Shown here: piece by piece, positions 40,206-47,528 of the stretch
Position numbering within the stretch: position 1 is the stretch's first letter
Layout: every line of letters begins with the position of its first letter
NCBI RefSeq assembly: GCF_036226445.1
Contig: NZ_CP108474.1
Location: 124,001 to 188,000 of the forward strand
DNA length: 64,000 nt
Direction: 5' to 3'
Origin: Streptomyces sp. NBC_01255
GTDB taxonomy: Bacteria > Actinomycetota > Actinomycetes > Streptomycetales > Streptomycetaceae
Translations under genes and position numbers: made by a program
The notes under the pieces: model-generated
Databases searched by the model: none
What the model was told of the DNA's origin: nothing
Seen by the model: only the letters and a program-made list of their open reading frames with translations

Positions 40206-41281
40206 GGCTGACGGAGGAACAGGAAGAACTGCGGTCCGCTGTACGGGCGCTGCTGGGGCGCCACGCGGGGGACACGGCCTGGCGTCCGCTGACCGGGCAG
40301 ATCGGCGTCGCGGGGCTTGCCGTTCCCGAGGAGTACGGCGGCGCGGGCTGTGGGGCCCGCGAGGTCCATGTGGTGATGGAGGAACTGGGGCGGCAGCTGT
40401 CCCCCGTGCCGTACCTCGGCTCGGCCGTGCTCGTGGTGCAGGCGCTGCTCGCCTCGGGCGACACGGCGGTGTGTGCGGAGTTGCTGCCGGGACTGGCCTC
40501 GGGCGCCGTGGTGGGGGCGCTGGCATGGGCCGAGGACGGCTCCTGGGACCCGGCGGCGATACGGGCCGAGGCCGCCCCCGGGCCCGGCGGCGTCCGGCGG
40601 ATCACCGGGGTCAAGGATCACGTCCTCGACGGCGCCGGCGCGGAGCTGCTGCTCGTGGCCGCCCGTACGGACGCGGGGGTCTCGCTCTTCGAGGTGTCCG
40701 GGGACGGTGCCGGCGTGGACCGTACGCCGTCGGTGACGATGGACGCGACCCGGGGCCAGGCCCGCCTGGCCCTCGCCGGGGCGGAGGGCCGGCTGGTCGG
40801 GGCGGAGGGCGACGGCGAGCGGGTGCTGCGGCACGTCCTCGACCTGGCCTGCGTGGCGCTCGCCGCCGAGCAGGTCGGCGCCGCCGCGCGCTGCCTCGAA
40901 CTCACCGTCGCCTACGCCGGGGAGCGCGTCCAGTTCGGCCGGCCGATCGGTTCGTTCCAGGCGGTCAAGCACCGGCTCGCGGACGCCTACGTCCTGGTGG
41001 AGTCGGCGCGTTCGGTCGCGCTCGGGGCCGCTTTCGCGGTGGCCGAGGGAGCGCCGGACGCGACGCGCTGCGCGGCCGCCGCCAAGTCCGCCTGCTCGGA
41101 GGCGTTCTCGGCGGTGGCGGGCGAGATGATCCAGCTGCACGGCGGCATCGGCATCACGTGGGAGCACGACGCCCACCGCTACTTCAAGCGTGCGCACGGC
41201 TCGTCCCACCTCTTCGGCCCGCCTGCCTGGCACCGCGCGCGCCTGGCGGCCGGTCTGGGCCTGGCGGCGGCCAGGGGGTGA
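40202..41281 (+). CDS. Acyl-CoA dehydrogenase family protein
   Basis: A 359-aa FadE of the smaller subunit type: MRLTEEQEELRSAVRALLGRH, VPEEYGGAGCGAREVHVVMEELGRQLSPVPYLGS, AYAGERVQFGRPIGSFQAVKHRLADAYVLVESA and IQLHGGIGITWEHDAHRYFKRAHGSSHLFG. The GITWEHDAH segment carries a Glu in the usual place for the catalytic base of this subgroup. Translated with the MFS gene. Last gene of the steroid cluster; possibly a second heteromer partner for a FadE encoded nearby. Confidence 0.85.
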   Translation: MRLTEEQEELRSAVRALLGRHAGDTAWRPLTGQIGVAGLAVPEEYGGAGCGAREVHVVMEELGRQLSPVPYLGSAVLVVQALLASGDTAVCAELLPGLASGAVVGALAWAEDGSWDPAAIRAEAAPGPGGVRRITGVKDHVLDGAGAELLLVAARTDAGVSLFEVSGDGAGVDRTPSVTMDATRGQARLALAGAEGRLVGAEGDGERVLRHVLDLACVALAAEQVGAAARCLELTVAYAGERVQFGRPIGSFQAVKHRLADAYVLVESARSVALGAAFAVAEGAPDATRCAAAAKSACSEAFSAVAGEMIQLHGGIGITWEHDAHRYFKRAHGSSHLFGPPAWHRARLAAGLGLAAARG

Positions 41282-41291
41282 CCGGGAGCGG

Positions 41292-42485
41292 TCAGCGGCT
41301 GCCGGCCTGTACGGGCCGTCGGACCAGGTACGCGGCGGCGGAGGCGACGAGCACCAGCATGCACGCGATGAAGACGAGTCCCGCCCCTTCGAGTCCGAGC
41401 GGGTCGGCGAGGAGTCCCACGCCGATCACCGGGATCGAGATTCCCGTGTAGGCGACCACGAAGAGGCTGGAGATCACCGCGGCCCGCTGGTCCTCCGGCG
41501 CCGCCGCGGCGACGGAGGACAGTGCCGCGCGGAAGGCGAGGCCCTGTCCGGCACCACCGACCACGGCCGACAGGACGACGAACACCAGGAGGTCGGTGTA
41601 GAGGGCCGCCCCGAGGAGCGCGAGGCCGGCGAAGAGGACGGCGCAGCCCAGCGGCAGGGAGCGCGCCACCCCGACGCGGTCGACGGCCAGCTGTCCGGCG
41701 GTGGAGGCGAAGAAGGCCAGGGCCACGACCAGCCCGCTCACGGCGTGGTTGTCGACGTGCAGGAAGCGGGCGAGGAAGGCGGGGCTGACCGAGGTGAACA
41801 CGCCGAAGAGGGCGAAGCCCACGAAGGACGCGATCGCCGCCGGCACGAACACCGCCCTCACCTGGGCCGGGAGGGCGGGCCGCCGCGGCCGTACGGCGGT
41901 CAAGGGCCGGCGCTCCCGGACGGTCTCCGGGAGCCAGAGCAGGACGCCGGCGCTCAGTGCGACCAGGCCGAGGTGCACGGCGAACGGCAGGAGCAGTGGC
42001 TCGGGGGCGTACTCCGCGAGCAGGCCGGCGAGCAGCGGGCCGCAGCCAAGGCCTCCCATGTTGGCGGCGGTCGCCACGAACGTCGCCCGGGACGCTCCAC
42101 CGGGCGGGGCCAGCTCCATGACGTACGCGGTGGCGGCGCCGGTGAACAGGCCTGCCGACAGACCGGACAGGAGCCGGCCCGCGTACAGCCAGTCCACGGT
42201 GGTCGCGCAGAGGAAGCAGATCGCGCTCGCCGCCGAGAACCCCAGGCCCCAGAGCAGCGTCGGCCGCCTGCCGATGGTGTCCGAGGCGTTGCCGGCCAGG
42301 AGCAGGACGCCGATGACCCCGAAGGCGTACACGGCGTAGACGACGGTCACCGTCAGTTCGGAGAACCCGAACTTCTCCTGGTAGAGGGGGTACAGCGGCG
42401 TCGGCAGTGTGGTTCCGGCCATGCACACGACGAACACGGCACCGGCGAGCAGACAGCGGAGCCAGCCCTGACGTTCACCTTCCAT
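41292..42485 (-). CDS. MFS transporter (drug/metabolite exporter type)
   Basis: A 397-aa 12-TM MFS protein: AGTTLPTPLYPLYQEKFGFSELTVTVVYAVYAFGVIGVLLLAGNASDTIGRRPTLL holds the loop 2-3 motif, and GRLLSGLSAGLFTGAATAYVMELAP is TM5. It ends AAAYLVRRPVQAGSR. The ATG at 42485 has no clear ribosome site and upstream in-frame codons are poor, so it may be leaderless. Convergent with the last FadE; not obviously part of steroid catabolism. Confidence 0.85.
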   Translation of the reverse strand: MEGERQGWLRCLLAGAVFVVCMAGTTLPTPLYPLYQEKFGFSELTVTVVYAVYAFGVIGVLLLAGNASDTIGRRPTLLWGLGFSAASAICFLCATTVDWLYAGRLLSGLSAGLFTGAATAYVMELAPPGGASRATFVATAANMGGLGCGPLLAGLLAEYAPEPLLLPFAVHLGLVALSAGVLLWLPETVRERRPLTAVRPRRPALPAQVRAVFVPAAIASFVGFALFGVFTSVSPAFLARFLHVDNHAVSGLVVALAFFASTAGQLAVDRVGVARSLPLGCAVLFAGLALLGAALYTDLLVFVVLSAVVGGAGQGLAFRAALSSVAAAAPEDQRAAVISSLFVVAYTGISIPVIGVGLLADPLGLEGAGLVFIACMLVLVASAAAYLVRRPVQAGSR

Positions 42486-42543
42486 GGCGCCGACCGTAAC
42501 CCCGGCGGGCGTCACGGCACCGGCACGACCTGCGGAAACGGTG

Positions 42544-42590
42544 AGGGTGTCACCCGGCCCGCCCCGGAGCGGGGGGCCGGGTGACACCCT
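42544..42590 (-). terminator. Terminator of the chitinase gene
   Basis: A 17-bp perfect stem (AGGGTGTCACCCGGCCC and its complement) with a 13-base loop, 22 bp beyond the chitinase stop and upstream of the MFS gene. Confidence 0.85.
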
Positions 42591-42611
42591 GGTACGAGGC
42601 CGGACAGGGCC

Positions 42612-43715
42612 CTAGCGGCCCTGGAGTGCCTTGACGTTGTCGCCGAAGGTCCAGTTCTTCGACCCGTCCCAGTTCGCCGACCAGGTCATCAGGCCCTTGA
42701 GGGCCCCGCCGTAGTGGTTCCACGCCTGGGCCACGGTCGACGGCGCCATGTGGCCGCCGCCCGCGCCCGGCTGGGCCGGGAGGCCGGGGACCTGCTTGTC
42801 GTACGGCACGCGGATCGTCGTGCCCTGGATGACGAGGCCCCGGTTCAGGCAGTCGGTCTGCGCCACGAACCCGGCGACGGTCCCGGCGGCGTACGAGTCG
42901 CCCGAGCATCCGTACATGCTGCCGTTGTAGTACTGCATGTTGAGCCACCACAGACGGCCGTTGTCGGCGTACTTCTTGACGATGGGGAGGTAGGCGCCCC
43001 AGATCGAGCCGTAGGCCACGCTGCCGCCGGTGACGTACGCGGTCTCCGGCGCCATCGTCAGTCCGAAGCCCGCGGGCATGCGGGCGAGGACACCGTCGAT
43101 GATGTGCACCAGGTTGGCCTGCGAGGCGGAGAGGGTGCCGATGGCGCCGCTGCCCACCAGGCCGGTCTCGATGTCGATGTCGATCCCGTCGAAGTTGTAC
43201 TTCTGCAGGATGGGCACGATCGTCGCCACGAAGCGGTCGGCGACGGCGCGCGAGCTCAGGTCGATACCGGCGGCGGCGCCGCCGATCGACATCAGGATGG
43301 TCGCGCCGCCCGCCTTGGCCCGGCACATCTCCGCCGGGGTGGGCACCCGGACGGTGTTGTCCATGCCGTCCTCCCACAGCACCGTCCCGTCCGAACGGAT
43401 CACGGGGAAGGCGGCGTTGATGACGTTGTAGCCGTGGGCCGCGAAGCGCGGGTCGTCGATGGGCGCCCAGCCGAAGGGCGGGTGGACGCCGTTGGCCGCG
43501 CCGTCCCAGTTCTCCCAGTACCCCTGGAGCACCTTCCCCGCGGGCTTCGGTTTGAGGGCACAGGTGTCCGCGGCGGCCTCCGCCGGGGCGAGGGCGGAGA
43601 CGGGGGTACGGGCGGGCCGCGGGCTTTCGGCCGCAGCGGGGGCGGTGAGGGCGGCGGCCGCGAGCAGGGTGACGAGCCCCGCTCCGAGGACACGGGGGAT
43701 CCGAAGGCCTGGCAT
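42612..43715 (-). CDS. Secreted GH18 chitinase
   Basis: A 367-aa single-domain family 18 glycoside hydrolase with a signal peptide (MPGLRIPRVLGAGLVTLLAAAALTAPAAA). Catalytic motif FDGIDIDIE spans residues 175-183 (Glu183 as acid). Other landmarks are GYWENWDGAANGVHPP, ILMSIGGAAAG and the Trp/Tyr-rich LWWLNMQYYNGSMYG; QAWNHYGGALKGLMTWSANWDG closes the barrel. No chitin-binding module. It hydrolyses chitin outside the cell. A TGGTCCAGACCT element upstream implies chitin/GlcNAc control by DasR. Confidence 0.95.
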   Translation of the reverse strand: MPGLRIPRVLGAGLVTLLAAAALTAPAAAESPRPARTPVSALAPAEAAADTCALKPKPAGKVLQGYWENWDGAANGVHPPFGWAPIDDPRFAAHGYNVINAAFPVIRSDGTVLWEDGMDNTVRVPTPAEMCRAKAGGATILMSIGGAAAGIDLSSRAVADRFVATIVPILQKYNFDGIDIDIETGLVGSGAIGTLSASQANLVHIIDGVLARMPAGFGLTMAPETAYVTGGSVAYGSIWGAYLPIVKKYADNGRLWWLNMQYYNGSMYGCSGDSYAAGTVAGFVAQTDCLNRGLVIQGTTIRVPYDKQVPGLPAQPGAGGGHMAPSTVAQAWNHYGGALKGLMTWSANWDGSKNWTFGDNVKALQGR

Positions 43716-43779
43716 GCGTGCTCCTGGGGACGTGGGGGGGTGGTCCTGGGCATGGCGCGCGCTCCAGCAGACCGTAGGT

Positions 43780-43791
43780 TGGTCCAGACCT
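43780..43791. promoter_or_regulatory. DasR-type (dre/chitinase) operator TGGTCCAGACCT
   Basis: Near-palindromic 12-mer 64 bp before the chitinase start, matching the Streptomyces chitinase promoter repeat and the DasR-responsive element (TGGTCTAGACCA core). Only one copy was noticed. Confidence 0.7.
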
Positions 43792-43880
43792 TTCGTCAAC
43801 CACTCCCGCGGACACGGCTCTTCCGTTGACCTGGCCGTATGATCCACACCCCGTACCGGACGCAGGTCAGGAGCCCACCG

Positions 43881-44450
43881 ATGCACCACTTCGATGTCGA
43901 GACGCTGACGGCGGGCCGGTGGCGCAACGACGGGGGCGCGACCCGGCAGATCGTCTCGTGGCCGGTGGGCAGCGAGGAGTTCGGGTGGCGCGCGAGCGTC
44001 GCCGACATCGACCGGGACGGGCCGTTCTCGGCGTTCCCGGGCGTCGACCGGACGCTCACCCTGCTGGCGGGCGACGGCGTACGGCTCGCGTGCCCGGGGG
44101 TGTTCGATCGGCTCCTCGATCGCGCGGGCGAGCCGTTCGCGTTCTCCGGCGACCTCGAGCTCGCCGCCGAACTGCCGGGCGGCTCCTGCCGGGTGCTGAA
44201 CATCATGGTGCGGCGCGGGCGCTGGGCGGCCCGCGTGGAGCGGGTCACCGGCGAGGTCGCGCCGCCCGCCGGGCACGCCGGAGTGCTCTACGTCCTGGGC
44301 GGACGCTGGCAGGCCGGCCCGGACGGGCGCGCCCTGACATCCGGCCAGGGTGTGTGGTGGGACGAGGACGCCGGCGTGCCGGGCGGAGCGGCCACACCGC
44401 TCTCGCCCGACGCGACCGCCCTGTGGGCGGACGTCATGCCGACGGGGTGA
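43881..44450 (+). CDS. HutD/Ves-family cupin protein
   Basis: A 189-aa HutD-like protein: TLTAGRWRNDGGATRQIVSWPVGSEEFGWRASVADIDRDGPFSAFPGVDRTLTLLAGDGVRL is the diagnostic N-terminal block of the family, followed by EPFAFSGDLELAAEL and VLNIMVRRGRW. The ATG at 43881 has AGGAG upstream; an in-frame start at 43839 is less likely. HutD is a bicupin sometimes in histidine-utilisation operons; no hut gene is seen here. It is convergent with an NCS1 permease. Confidence 0.88.
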   Translation: MHHFDVETLTAGRWRNDGGATRQIVSWPVGSEEFGWRASVADIDRDGPFSAFPGVDRTLTLLAGDGVRLACPGVFDRLLDRAGEPFAFSGDLELAAELPGGSCRVLNIMVRRGRWAARVERVTGEVAPPAGHAGVLYVLGGRWQAGPDGRALTSGQGVWWDEDAGVPGGAATPLSPDATALWADVMPTG

Positions 44451-44457
44451 CGCCGGG

Positions 44458-45909
44458 TCAGCCGGCCGAGACCGGTGCCGGGACCGGGTGGACGGTCTCG
44501 GCGGGCGGGTGGATCGTCTCGGCCGGCGGGTTCGCGGTGCGCCGCGCCCACAGCCTGTACAGGGCCGAGGTGACCACGAGTCCGACGATCCACGAGATGT
44601 CGGCGCCGCCGAGCCGCTCGGTGATCGCGCCGGTGTACATCTTGGTGGCCAGGAACGGGATCTGCACGGCGACGCCGACGACGTAGCAGGTCAGCGCGGT
44701 GACGTTCCAGCGGCCGTAGCGGCCGTCCGGGTCGTACAGCGCGGGGATGTCGACGCGCTCGCGGGACACGAGGTAGTAGTCGACCAGGTTGATCGCGCTC
44801 CACGGGGTGAACACCATCAGGAGCAGGAGCACGAAGTTCTTGAAGTTGGTGAGGAAGTCGTCGCTTGCGGCGAGCGCGATGACGACGGACACCGCGGTGA
44901 AGCCGACGATGTAGGTGGCGCGTGCGGCGGGCGAGATCCGGGAGCGGCCGTCGAAGGCGGTGACCGTGGTCAGGATCGACATGAAGCCGCCGTACGCGTT
45001 CAGGCAGTTGACGGTCAGCTTGCCGACCACGATCACGAGGTAGATGAGGAACGCGAGGAACGCCGGTCCCGCAAGCTCGCCGAGGAAGCCGACCTGGTCG
45101 GTCAGGAACGCCTTGCCCGCCACGGCCGCGGTGAGCGCGCCGAGCGTCATGGCCCACTGGGAGCCGATGACGGAGCCGGCGAAGGTGGACCAGAACGTCG
45201 CGCGCGTGCTGGTGTCGCGCGGCAGGTAGCGCGAGTAGTCGGCGACGTACGGGCCGAAGGTCAGCTGCCATCCGGCGCCGAGGCCCACGGCGAGCAGGAA
45301 GGTCGCCGCCTCGAAGCCCTTGATGCCGACGTGCGCGCCGACGTCGTACTGCGTGAACACCCGCACCAGCAGGTAGCCGAGGCCGAGGACGCCGACGACG
45401 GTCGCGATCCGGCCGGCGATGTGGATCAGCCGGTAGCCGGTGACGGCGACCACGGCGGTCAGCGCGCCGAAGAGGAGGATGCCGATGTCCGTATTGCCGA
45501 TGTGCAGCATCTCGGACACCGCCTGCCCGGCCAGCACGCTGCCGGTCGCGGCGAAGCCGAGGTACATGAGGATCACCAGGAGCAGCGGCAGGACCGCGCC
45601 GTAGACGCCGAACTGCGCACGGCTGGAGATCATCTGCGGTACGCCGAGCCGCGGGCCCTGCGCGGAGTGCAGCGCCATGACGATGCCGCCCAGTACGTTG
45701 CCGATCAGCAGCGCGGGTATCGCCCAGAGGGCATCGGCGCCGAAGACGACGGCCAGGGCGCCGTCGACGATCGCGGTGATCTGCATGTTGGCGCCGAACC
45801 ACAAGGTGAACTGGCTGCGCGGCGTACCGTGCCGCTCGGCGTCCGGGATGACCTCGATGGTGCGTCGTTCCATCGCGAGTCGTTCCCCGGGTTCGTGCTG
45901 GACCGGCAT
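44458..45909 (-). CDS. NCS1-family purine/pyrimidine (cytosine-type) permease
   Basis: A 483-aa 12-TM permease of nucleobase:cation symporter 1 type: TLWFGANMQITAIVDGALAVVFGADALWAIPALLIGNVLGGIVMALHSAQGPRLGVPQMISSRAQFG, then GPYVADYSRYLPRDTSTRATFWSTFAGSVIG and FTPWSAINLVDYYLVSRERVDIPALYDPDGRYGRWN. The C-terminal tail repeats PPAETIHPPAETVHP. Start at 45909 was chosen for its GGAGAGG site; upstream in-frame ATGs exist. Likely imports a nucleobase or hydantoin-like compound; no catabolic gene adjoins. Confidence 0.92.
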   Translation of the reverse strand: MPVQHEPGERLAMERRTIEVIPDAERHGTPRSQFTLWFGANMQITAIVDGALAVVFGADALWAIPALLIGNVLGGIVMALHSAQGPRLGVPQMISSRAQFGVYGAVLPLLLVILMYLGFAATGSVLAGQAVSEMLHIGNTDIGILLFGALTAVVAVTGYRLIHIAGRIATVVGVLGLGYLLVRVFTQYDVGAHVGIKGFEAATFLLAVGLGAGWQLTFGPYVADYSRYLPRDTSTRATFWSTFAGSVIGSQWAMTLGALTAAVAGKAFLTDQVGFLGELAGPAFLAFLIYLVIVVGKLTVNCLNAYGGFMSILTTVTAFDGRSRISPAARATYIVGFTAVSVVIALAASDDFLTNFKNFVLLLLMVFTPWSAINLVDYYLVSRERVDIPALYDPDGRYGRWNVTALTCYVVGVAVQIPFLATKMYTGAITERLGGADISWIVGLVVTSALYRLWARRTANPPAETIHPPAETVHPVPAPVSAG

Positions 45910-46113
45910 GTCGGTGACCTCTCCGTTGACCCAGTGAGCTGCGCCGAATCTGGCATGGAGATGAACAGACATCAAGGTCTTGAATGAATAAATACAACGC
46001 CAGGCTGCCCGGCAGACAGGGCGACGTGCACGACGCGCACGGCGGGGCGGAGCTGAACGAAGGGGCGCCGGCTCGGCGGCACCCGGGCGTCACGGCGTGA
46101 CGCCGTCACGGCG

Positions 46114-47016
46114 TCACGGCACGAACGGCCCCGCCGTCGATCGGCGGGCGATGCCCCCGTTTTCCTCGGCCGGGGGCGGCGTGGCGTTCCTGTCCCGCAT
46201 CACGTACTTGTTCAGCGGCGGCTCTTCCGCGAGTACGGCTCCGATGGTGACGGCGAACGTGACCGCGCCGCAGATGACAATCAGCCACGACAGCATGACG
46301 AGGACCAGGCCGAAGGCGCCGTATTCGCCCATGGCCCTGTCGACGGCCGCCGGCACATAGATCCGGGCCGTGAGGCTGAGCGTCGTGGTGGCGGTGGCGG
46401 CCAGCAGCGCCCCGGGCAGGAGCGCCAGCCAGGCGACGCGCTTGGCCAGCAGCAGGTGCTGGGTCCACAGCCAGACGCCGGTGGACACCAGGAAGGTCAG
46501 GACGACACCCACCAGGGCACCCGCGCCGAGGCCCTTCCGGATCGGGCCCTGGAACAGGATCACGAGCAGCAGGACGAGGAGCCACGCCACCCAGCGCCAG
46601 GCCGCGATCCGGGTCTTGGCCCTGGGCAGCCGCCAGGCCCGCTCGCACACCCGGGCCATGGCCCGGCTGAAGCTCGTCGCCGACACGAGGGCCACCGTCG
46701 CCCCGACCAGGCCGGTCGTCTCGCGGACTTCGTCGCTGGCCGAGCCGTTCAGGACCTGTTTGAGCTGCTCGTCGGACTCGCCGGTGAGGCCGAACATCGA
46801 GCCGAGCGACTCGCTCAGCTGGTCACGGACGCCGTGCGGGGCGAAGGCCGCGAAGGCGAAGAGGAGGGGGACCGCGGCCAGGAACGCCTGGGCGGCGAGC
46901 CTGGTCCCCGCGTCCAGGAGGTTCGCGGACACCAGCCGGCCCGTGAGCTCGGTCAGTACGGGGAAGCGTCGCTCGGCGCCCGTCCTCAGACGCTCGACCC
47001 GCGGCTTCCACTCCAT
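46114..47016 (-). CDS. YihY/BrkB-family inner-membrane protein
   Basis: A 300-aa protein with six membrane segments. GTRLAAQAFLAAVPLLFAFAAFAP is the first helix; later segments include AWRWVAWLLVLLLVILFQGPI and GAFGLVLVMLSWLIVICGAVTFAVTIGAVLAE. The VSATSFSRAMARVCERAWRLPR block and final PPLNKYVMRDR are typical of actinobacterial members. Despite the family label tRNA-processing RNase BN, the proteins are membrane proteins of unknown role. Short GTGACG/CGTCAC repeats lie just beyond its 3' end. Confidence 0.88.
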   Translation of the reverse strand: MEWKPRVERLRTGAERRFPVLTELTGRLVSANLLDAGTRLAAQAFLAAVPLLFAFAAFAPHGVRDQLSESLGSMFGLTGESDEQLKQVLNGSASDEVRETTGLVGATVALVSATSFSRAMARVCERAWRLPRAKTRIAAWRWVAWLLVLLLVILFQGPIRKGLGAGALVGVVLTFLVSTGVWLWTQHLLLAKRVAWLALLPGALLAATATTTLSLTARIYVPAAVDRAMGEYGAFGLVLVMLSWLIVICGAVTFAVTIGAVLAEEPPLNKYVMRDRNATPPPAEENGGIARRSTAGPFVP

Positions 47017-47053
47017 GCCGTCTCCTGCCCCTGTCCGTCCGCGCCGGCCGCCG

Positions 47054-47467
47054 TCAGGCCAGGAGCTTCGCCTTCGCCTTCCGGAACTCCTCCTCCGTGA
47101 GCGCCCCCTTCTCCTTCAGTTCGGCCAGCCGCGCGAGTTCGTCGGCACCCCCTCCGCCACCCGCGCCGGACGCTCCCGGGGAGCCGGCCGCCGATGTGCG
47201 GATGTAGTCCTGGAAGGCCGCCTCGGTCTCCTTGGCGCGCGCCGTCTCCCGCTGGGTCATGCCCGTCCCGCGCGCGATGACGTAGACGAGGACGCCGAGG
47301 AAGGGAACCAGCAGGCAGAGGATCAGCCAGCCCGCCTTGCCCCAGCCGCTGAGCTCGTGGTCCCGGAAGATGTCCGTGATGATCTTGAACAGCAGGAACA
47401 GCCACATGATCCAGAGGAAGAACCAGAGCATGGTCCAGAAGAGGTCGAGCAGGGGGTAGTCGTCCAT
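47054..47467 (-). CDS. SHOCT-domain membrane protein (PLDc_N-like)
   Basis: A 137-aa protein with two adjacent hydrophobic helices (LLDLFWTMLWFFLWIMWLFLLFKIITDIF and WLILCLLVPFLGVLVYVIA), a linker with a Gly-rich stretch, and a C-terminal SHOCT motif (LARLAELKEKGALTEEEFRKAKAKLL). Such proteins are widespread in Streptomyces and are thought to organise membrane complexes. It lies 37 bp upstream of the BrkB gene in the same direction. Confidence 0.92.
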   Translation of the reverse strand: MDDYPLLDLFWTMLWFFLWIMWLFLLFKIITDIFRDHELSGWGKAGWLILCLLVPFLGVLVYVIARGTGMTQRETARAKETEAAFQDYIRTSAAGSPGASGAGGGGGADELARLAELKEKGALTEEEFRKAKAKLLA

Positions 47468-47528
47468 CGCCGTCTCCGTCCCGAGGGCCGATCTTGGCCG
47501 TTTCGGGAAGTATCTGCGGTTTGTGACA

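Noticed and set aside
46088..46125. GTGACG/CGTCAC repeats at the BrkB 3' end as an operator
   Set aside because: Overlapping short palindromes next to a stop codon and without a nearby start fit a weak terminator or simple repeat better; nothing specific can be claimed.
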